Below are positions 6,456-10,522 of a stretch of 10,522 nt of DNA, piece after piece (within the stretch, counting starts at the first letter, position 1; every line of letters begins with the position of its first letter). Origin of the DNA: Candidatus Latescibacterota bacterium. GTDB taxonomy: Bacteria; Eisenbacteria; RBG-16-71-46; SZUA-252. The notes below the pieces were generated by a model. The model was not told where the DNA came from. It saw only the letters and a program-made list of their open reading frames with translations, and did no database searches. The stretch spans positions 1 through 10,522 of the forward strand of contig JACQPZ010000110.1 in the NCBI GenBank assembly GCA_016207265.1, in the 5' to 3' direction. A program made the position numbers and the translations under genes.

Positions 6456-7298
6456 GTGTTGGGATTTCGGGATGCCCGAGCGAGCGCGGGCGAGGCGCTG
6501 CGCGGCTTCCGCTGGCTCGAGTACCGGCCGTTCGCATGGATCATGGCGATCCAGCTCCTGTTCCTCGTCTGCGCGTCCAACCTCGGGACCGCGTGGGGAA
6601 TGGCGAGCGCGGGGTGGCTCCTGCGGCTCGTGAGGGAGACCGGCGTTCACTACCCGACTTCCTTCGTCGCTCTCCCGGTCGCGTCTTCGTACCTGGACTC
6701 GTTCCTTTTCGTCTGCCTCGGGAGCTTTCTGATCCCATTGAGCCTGGCGCGCATCGTCGCGCACATGGAAGGGTCGTCGCAGCGCGGGCCCCTGGCTGTC
6801 CGGCGGGCTTGGAACGCCGTCCCCGCAACGCTGTGCAGCCTGCTTCTCAACATCGGTGTGCTGCTTGCCTGGCAGTGGATCTATCTGCATGGCCCGAGTC
6901 GGCTCATCCGCGGCGCTCTTCCCGGATTCGGCGGAGCCTTCACGGGCTGGCTCCTGAGCGAGCTGATCTCGTTCGCGGTAGGGGCCGTCTTCGTCTATGT
7001 GCCCGTGCGCGCGGTGGCCGTCGGCGCGAGGCTCCCGGACGCGGTCCTTGGCGGGCTCCGGGAAGGTCTAAGGATGTTCGGCCCGACGCTGGTTGTCATC
7101 GTCCTCCTCTCGTGGCCGGTGATGATCCTCCTCGTGCCCGTCCAACTGGGGACGCAGACGATCGTGTCGAAATTCCGGCCCGAGCTGGTGGCGGTCGGAC
7201 TCGGGGCCGTCGCGGTTCTGAACAGCTTCCTGAATTACGTGATCTACTCCTCCGTCGCGCGGCTTCGTCGGCTCGGCGCTACCGAGGCGGAGCCATGA
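6456..7298 (+). CDS. Polytopic inner-membrane protein of unknown function
   Basis: This 280-residue protein has about six hydrophobic segments, near residues 26-42, 79-100, 122-142, 158-188, 208-231 and 246-268. A charged cytoplasmic-looking start (FRDARASAGEALRGFRWLEYRP) precedes the first. No transporter or enzyme signature was recognised; the overall look is of a small DUF-type membrane protein. GTG 6456 is chosen as start because GAGGGGGG at 6441-6448 sits 7 bases upstream. The longer frame back to ATG 6375 would overlap the divergent phosphatase gene and its start site. Its stop overlaps the next start (ATGA, 7295-7298), so it is translationally coupled to the lipoprotein gene, and the two products plausibly act together at the envelope. 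Function is unknown. Confidence 0.82.
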   Translation: MLGFRDARASAGEALRGFRWLEYRPFAWIMAIQLLFLVCASNLGTAWGMASAGWLLRLVRETGVHYPTSFVALPVASSYLDSFLFVCLGSFLIPLSLARIVAHMEGSSQRGPLAVRRAWNAVPATLCSLLLNIGVLLAWQWIYLHGPSRLIRGALPGFGGAFTGWLLSELISFAVGAVFVYVPVRAVAVGARLPDAVLGGLREGLRMFGPTLVVIVLLSWPVMILLVPVQLGTQTIVSKFRPELVAVGLGAVAVLNSFLNYVIYSSVARLRRLGATEAEP

Positions 7299-8827
7299 TG
7301 AGACGCCATATCGTCGGAGGCCTTGTCGCCGCGCTGGCCCTGACCACGGGCTGCTCGGACATGAAGGGCATGGCGACCCGCTACCGCGCGGAGCGGATGC
7401 TCGACGAGGCGCGTCGGGAGGAGACGCGCCTCAGGGTCGGCAATCAGCGTCCGGATTCCACGACGCTCCTCAGAATTCACGATGCCTATTCGAGGCTCCG
7501 CGGGGCGTTCCCTGCGCCGTTCGTCGACGGCGACGGCGCGGCCGCGAAAGCGCTGAACGCGGCGATGGCCAGACTTGTCGGCACGGCGGAGCTGACGGCA
7601 GCGCGCTCCGCGTTCCGAGCCGGGCGCGCGGATCTCGCGCTCGAGCACGCGAAATGGGTGGCATCGGTCGCCTCCGCGGACACCGGGCTCGCGCGGGAGG
7701 CTGATTTCGCGGCGGTCGTCGCGCTGCAGGGGCTCCGGCGGTTCGAGGACGCGATCGAGCTGCTCCACGGCATGCTGGAGCGCTATCCCCCGACGCCGCC
7801 CCCGAGCATGGACCGTCTGGACGCCGTCCTCGAGATACCCGATGGGATTGTGGGAATCCGAACGCAGCTCGGCGATCCGGAGGGCGCGCGCCGGGAGCAG
7901 GAGAAGGCGGTCGAGTACTACCGTAGGATTCTCGCGAGTTCCCCGCTCCCGCTCCTCGACGCGCAGGTCCGCTCCCGACTCATCCGGATGCTCCTCGAAA
8001 CCGGAGACACAGGCTCCGCGCTCTCGGAAATCACCGCGCTCCGGCGGCTCATCTCGTTGGAGCCCAGTCTCAAGTCGCTCGAGCCGGAGATCCTCTACTC
8101 CGAGGCGCGGATTCGCGGGGTGGCAAAGGATCCCGGTCCGGCGCTCGATCTTTTCGATCGCCTCGTGATGGCGTATCCGGGCTCGCGGTTCGGCGCCCGC
8201 GCGCTCTTGGACGCGGGCGTCTTGCTCGAGAAGCATCGCGACCATGCTGGGGCGCTCGCGCGGTATCGCACGCTCCTCGATCGGGACCCGCCGGATCCGG
8301 AAGCGACCCCGGTCGCCGCGTTCCGCCTGGCGATGCTGGAGGATCAGTTGGGGAATTGGGAGGATGCCAAACGGACGCTCGACGGCATCCCGGTGCGATT
8401 CCCGACCTCGCGGGCCGCGATCGAGGCGCCTTTCGCGATCGTGGATCACTACGCGAGATCGCGGCAGTTCGATGCGACGAAGCTCGCGCTCCACAGGGCC
8501 ATTGACACCTATCGGAAGTTGATCGCGAGGGACACCACCTCCGCCTCCTGCACGGCCTACCGGCGGAACATCATGAGAGCCTACGAGGGACTGGAGCTGT
8601 GGGACGACGCGCTGTCCGTCGCAGACGAGATGGCGGCCCGCGACCGGGGCGCTGCGGCCACTTCCCATGCCCTCTTCGTGGCCTCGCAGATCGCGGACAA
8701 GATTGGGGATAAGAGTTTATCCAACAGCTACTTAAAGAAGATCGTGCTCGAGTACCCGAGATTCCCGTTGCTCGAATTGGTCAAGAAGCGGCTCAGAGGG
8801 CGCGGGGCGGGGACGACGGCCGGTTAG
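7295..8827 (+). CDS. TPR-repeat protein, probable lipoprotein
   Basis: This 510-residue protein has a signal of the lipoprotein kind: MMRR, a hydrophobic stretch, then LTTGC with Cys20 as the likely lipidated residue. The -3 position is Thr, with Leu at -4, so the lipobox is imperfect. The rest is helical and built from tetratricopeptide-like repeats with the usual small/aromatic spacing, for example near ALQGLRRFEDAIELLHGMLERYP, ALLDAGVLLEKHRDHAGALARYR, AMLEDQLGNWEDAKRTLDGIP and LKKIVLEYPRFPLLELVKKRL. The repeat-and-YP spacing resembles the BamD/YbgF-type envelope TPR class, which mediates protein-protein contacts; no enzyme motif was seen. ATG 7295 overlaps the stop of the membrane-protein gene and has GAGG and GGAG just upstream; ATG 7298 is an adjacent alternative start. 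Together with the 6456 product it may form an inner-membrane/periplasm complex, which is inference. No terminator is evident after its TAG. Confidence 0.87.
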   Translation: MMRRHIVGGLVAALALTTGCSDMKGMATRYRAERMLDEARREETRLRVGNQRPDSTTLLRIHDAYSRLRGAFPAPFVDGDGAAAKALNAAMARLVGTAELTAARSAFRAGRADLALEHAKWVASVASADTGLAREADFAAVVALQGLRRFEDAIELLHGMLERYPPTPPPSMDRLDAVLEIPDGIVGIRTQLGDPEGARREQEKAVEYYRRILASSPLPLLDAQVRSRLIRMLLETGDTGSALSEITALRRLISLEPSLKSLEPEILYSEARIRGVAKDPGPALDLFDRLVMAYPGSRFGARALLDAGVLLEKHRDHAGALARYRTLLDRDPPDPEATPVAAFRLAMLEDQLGNWEDAKRTLDGIPVRFPTSRAAIEAPFAIVDHYARSRQFDATKLALHRAIDTYRKLIARDTTSASCTAYRRNIMRAYEGLELWDDALSVADEMAARDRGAAATSHALFVASQIADKIGDKSLSNSYLKKIVLEYPRFPLLELVKKRLRGRGAGTTAG

Positions 8828-8846
8828 GGCGGGTTGGGGGAGAGTG

Positions 8847-8874
8847 GCCAGGTTTAGGTGAAATGGCGTAAATT
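8847..8874 (+). promoter_or_regulatory. Shared upstream motif, copy 1 (GCCAG-N3-TAGGTGAAA, then GTAAATT)
   Basis: GCCAG (8847-8851), TAGGTGAAA (8855-8863) and GTAAATT (8868-8874) recur in the same order upstream of the paralogous gene at 10053 (9932-9969). TAGGTGAAA lies 70 bp before the block GTGAC here and 67 bp before it there. Such conservation in otherwise different non-coding sequence suggests an operator for a common regulator, or retention after duplication. The binding protein is unknown. Confidence 0.5.
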
Positions 8875-8878
8875 TTTC

Positions 8879-8907
8879 TTGTCACGGCGGAGATACTGGG
8901 TTATCAT
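8879..8907 (+). promoter_or_regulatory. Sigma70-type promoter of the PEP-CTERM gene
   Basis: TTGTCA (8879-8884), 17 bases, then TATCAT (8902-8907): five of six matches in each hexamer with ideal spacing. Start of transcription would be near 8914, giving a leader of about 130 bases. By alignment with the downstream paralogue's promoter, TTAAAT at 8916-8921 is a competing -10 candidate that lacks a good -35. Confidence 0.55.
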
Positions 8908-8927
8908 TTGGTCAGTTAAATAGGGTG

Positions 8928-8965
8928 ACGCAAGGGGACGGGAATTTCCTTTCCCCTAGTTGCGT
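8928..8965 (+). other. Stem-loop in the 5' leader of the PEP-CTERM gene
   Basis: ACGCAA (8928-8933) pairs with TTGCGT (8960-8965). Inside it GGGGA (8934-8938) pairs with TCCCC (8952-8956), leaving a 3-base bulge and a 13-base loop. A second weaker helix can form between CGCCG 8967-8971 and CGGCG 8993-8997. There is no T-tract, so it is not a terminator. It could stabilise the mRNA or regulate it. I could not match it to a known riboswitch. Confidence 0.4.
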
Positions 8966-9043
8966 TCGCCGGTGAAGCTGGCATTCAGGTGTCGGCGTCC
9001 CAGCAGTCGTGCATTCAATCCTGAGTTTCCTGGGGGGTCTCAA

Positions 9044-9817
9044 ATGCTCCGCAAGTCGCTCATCATCGTCGGGCTGGCTCTCAGCCTGCAAGCAGCGCCC
9101 GCTCTCGCGTTTCCGCCGATCGATCTGACAGCCGGTCAGACGGATGTTGTGAGTGCGGTGGACGGCACGATCTGGAGCTCCAACATCACGCAGCCGACCG
9201 GCACCGGTGTCTACATGCCGTTCTTGCGCGAGCAGCACAACAACACCGAGGAGGCATTCAACACGGACGCCTCTCCGGTGCCGCTCGACGGCAAAGAGGG
9301 GATCTGGACGCATTCCGTCCAGTGGAACACGCTCGCGACGGTCAACATCTCGGGCACCAATTACTATTCGTTCCAGCTCGACGCGAACGAACCGAATGGA
9401 CCGACCGACGGAACGAAGTCGCTCCTCTCGCTCGACGCGCTCAAGATCTACACGGCTTCGACCGGGAACCTCACCACCCTCACGGGGCAGACGCTTCTCT
9501 ATAATCTCGACGGTACCTCGGACCAGACCGTCTATATCGACACCCGGCTCAAGCAGGGGAGCGGCACGGACGACGTGACCGTTTACATCCCGACGAGCTT
9601 CTTCGCGTCCGTGAACGGGACCGACTTCATGTACTTCTATGCCGCGTTCGGCGGCTCGGACGAGGCGGTCGGCTTCAGCAGCGCGGACGGCTTCGAGGAA
9701 TGGCGCGCTCTCCAGGGCCCGAGCACCCAGGTGCCAGAGCCGACCACGATGCTGCTGTTCGGGACCGGTCTCGTTGGTTTGGTAGCCTCGAGGGCGAAGT
9801 CCCGCCGGAAGAAGTAG
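9044..9817 (+). CDS. Secreted PEP-CTERM sorting-domain protein
   Basis: This 257-residue exported protein has a signal peptide at 1-22 (MLRK, hydrophobic core, cleavage after PALA before FPPID). The mature region at about 23-225 is rich in Thr, Ser, Asp, Asn and aromatics and lacks cysteine, in the manner of beta-sandwich surface proteins. The C-terminus is a full PEP-CTERM signal: VPEP with PEP at 231-233, a hydrophobic helix at about 234-249 (MLLFGTGLVGLVAS) and the basic tail RAKSRRKK. In known systems exosortase cleaves at this site during export, often alongside exopolysaccharide production; no exosortase gene is in this window. ATG 9044 is preferred over the longer frame from 8960 because of the signal peptide and GGGGGG at 9032-9037. 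It is a clear paralogue of the next gene, sharing IDL, PTGTGxYxPFLR, EEAFNTD, PLD, YYSFxLD and SLDxxKxY. A strong terminator follows, so it is probably monocistronic. The mature domain has no function I can name. Confidence 0.93.
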   Translation: MLRKSLIIVGLALSLQAAPALAFPPIDLTAGQTDVVSAVDGTIWSSNITQPTGTGVYMPFLREQHNNTEEAFNTDASPVPLDGKEGIWTHSVQWNTLATVNISGTNYYSFQLDANEPNGPTDGTKSLLSLDALKIYTASTGNLTTLTGQTLLYNLDGTSDQTVYIDTRLKQGSGTDDVTVYIPTSFFASVNGTDFMYFYAAFGGSDEAVGFSSADGFEEWRALQGPSTQVPEPTTMLLFGTGLVGLVASRAKSRRKK

Positions 9818-9844
9818 AGCAGTCAGAATCTAGTTGGACCCCCC

Positions 9845-9878
9845 GAGGGCGGTGGCGAAATCCACCGCCCTCTTTTTT
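9845..9878 (+). terminator. Rho-independent terminator after the PEP-CTERM gene
   Basis: A perfect 11-bp stem, GAGGGCGGTGG (9845-9855) with CCACCGCCCTC (9862-9872), closes a 6-base loop and is followed by six T residues (9873-9878). It lies 27 bases past the stop and insulates the next gene. Confidence 0.95.
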
Positions 9879-9930
9879 GTAACTCTATGTGTCTCAGTGA
9901 GTTGATTGTTTTTTTCCCACCCACCCGCTC

Positions 9931-9991
9931 CGCCAGAGTAGGTGAAAATAATTCGAACATAGGTAAATTATTAGCGTCTCGCCAGGGTAGG
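9931..9991 (+). promoter_or_regulatory. Shared upstream motif, copies 2 and 3, with AT-rich inverted repeat between
   Basis: CGCCAGAGTAGG (9931-9942) and CGCCAGGGTAGG (9980-9991) are direct repeats 49 bp apart. The first continues as TAGGTGAAA (9939-9947), matching the site upstream of the 9044 gene, and is followed by GTAAATT at 9963-9969. Between the repeats AATAATT (9947-9953) and AATTATT (9966-9972) form an inverted repeat with a 12-base centre. The arrangement looks like a multi-site operator overlapping the weak -35 of the downstream promoter. The regulator is unknown. Confidence 0.45.
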
Positions 9992-9997
9992 ATAGTA

Positions 9998-10003
9998 TAT
10001 AAT
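9998..10003 (+). promoter_or_regulatory. -10 element TATAAT of the second paralogue's promoter
   Basis: A perfect TATAAT sits in an AT-rich patch and would start transcription near 10010, about 43 bases before the GTG at 10053. No good -35 lies 16-18 bases upstream (cgtctc at 9975-9980), which suggests activator dependence, fitting the repeats at 9931-9991. Confidence 0.5.
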
Positions 10004-10052
10004 AAGTGACAGTCGAAGGGGAAAGGCTCGCCGCGTCCAGGGGCGAGGATTC

Positions 10053-10522
10053 GTGATTGCAGCACGTGAAAAAGTCTCCGCCGTCGCGCTGACGCTGGCG
10101 GTGCTGTTCGGCGCCGGCCGCGCGGCCTCCATGCCGCTTGCCAACGTCATCGACCTGCGCGCCGAGGGATCCAGCGAGACGACCGGCAGCGCGAACGGGG
10201 CTCTCTTCTATCAGCTCACGAGCCCGCCCACGGGAACGGGCGACTACGATCCGTTTCTGAGGCTCCAGGACGCTCCGATCGAAGAAGCGTTCAATACTGA
10301 CTACCGGTTCCACGGCCAAGCGCCGCTCGACGCGAAAAGCGATCCGAACTTCACGCGCTCGATGACCCTGGGCTCGCTCCTCTCGATCGAGGTGAACAGC
10401 CTCGAGTATTACTCCTTCACGCTCGATCTCGACGAGCCGAACTCCGACGACAAGCGCGACATCTCTCTGGACGAGGTGAAGCTGTACCTCGCAGGGGCTC
10501 CCGACCTGAGCAGCCTTGATTC
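10053..10522 (+). CDS. Second secreted paralogue of the PEP-CTERM protein, 3' end beyond the window
   Basis: The first 156 residues are visible, with no stop before the edge. The start is GTG 10053, with GAGG at 10045-10048 (4 bases upstream, rather close). No in-frame ATG exists between the upstream stop at 9993-9995 and this point, and the residues that follow make a good signal peptide (IAAREKVSAVALTLAVLFGA, likely cleaved near GRAA). The mature part aligns with the 9044 product along its whole visible length: VIDL, PTGTGDYDPFLR, EEAFNTD, PLDAK, TLGSLLSIEV against NTLATVNI, YYSFTLDLDEPN, and SLDEVKLYLA. The two therefore arose by tandem duplication, with considerable divergence since. It has its own promoter after the terminator at 9845-9878. 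A C-terminal PEP-CTERM anchor is expected but lies outside the window, so its presence is inference. Confidence 0.9.
   Translation, partial: MIAAREKVSAVALTLAVLFGAGRAASMPLANVIDLRAEGSSETTGSANGALFYQLTSPPTGTGDYDPFLRLQDAPIEEAFNTDYRFHGQAPLDAKSDPNFTRSMTLGSLLSIEVNSLEYYSFTLDLDEPNSDDKRDISLDEVKLYLAGAPDLSSLD

Noticed and set aside
8979..8993. TGGCATTCAGGTGTC upstream of the PEP-CTERM gene as a sigma54 promoter
   Set aside because: The -24 half fits, but at the correct spacing the -12 half is TC rather than GC and the TT is missing. A good sigma70-type promoter lies upstream.
8914..9043. GEMM-type cyclic dinucleotide riboswitch in the leader
   Set aside because: PEP-CTERM genes can be under such control in some bacteria, but I could not find the conserved GEMM core or its paired helices here.

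Overview
This is a GC-rich bacterial stretch (strong G/C preference at third codon positions, which also produces long antisense shadow frames) from a Gram-negative-type organism. Evidence for that cell type is a sigma54/NtrC-class regulator, a probable lipoprotein, several signal peptides and a PEP-CTERM sorting signal. The gene style would suit a soil or sediment lineage such as Candidatus Eisenbacteria, Gemmatimonadota or a deltaproteobacterial relative. No rRNA or taxonomic marker is present, so that placement is a guess. No mobile element, CRISPR array, tRNA or rRNA was seen, and no gene-free stretch exceeds 300 bases (the longest is 3134-3426).

Region 1 (1-281, minus): the 5' part of a TauE/SafE-type anion exporter whose frame is broken by one in-frame TAG, exactly where the family has a conserved serine. 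Region 2 (323-3133, plus): a two-gene operon encoding a membrane sensor histidine kinase and an NtrC-type sigma54 activator, 3 bases apart. Region 3 (3134-4656, plus): the intergenic space after the activator contains a very good sigma54 (-24/-12) promoter at 3348-3363, with a 16-bp dyad about 75 bp upstream of the predicted transcription start. It precedes an exported, Ala/Pro/Lys-linkered, helical-repeat protein of unknown family. The whole block reads as a sensor, an activator and a secreted target, organised like the Zra envelope-stress system but with an unrelated-looking target.

Region 4 (4717-6396, minus): a 559-residue FHA-GAF-SpoIIE (PP2C) phosphatase, convergent with region 3. The 60 bp between them (4657-4716) hold only GC palindromes with no T-tract. 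Region 5 (6456-8827, plus, divergent from the phosphatase): a polytopic membrane protein, translationally coupled through ATGA to a TPR-rich probable lipoprotein.

Region 6 (8828-10522, plus): two tandem paralogous secreted proteins. The first is complete, has a C-terminal PEP-CTERM anchor and ends in a textbook rho-independent terminator. The second starts at GTG 10053 and runs off the window. Each has its own AT-rich promoter region. The two promoter regions share a motif (GCCAG-N2/3-TAGGTGAAA), a GTAAATT element about one helical turn displaced, and an early transcribed GTGAC...AAGGGGA block at almost the same distances, suggesting common regulation. No exosortase lies in the window. The most unusual items are the self-contained sigma54 circuit with its unrecognised helical-repeat target and the co-regulated tandem PEP-CTERM-type pair.
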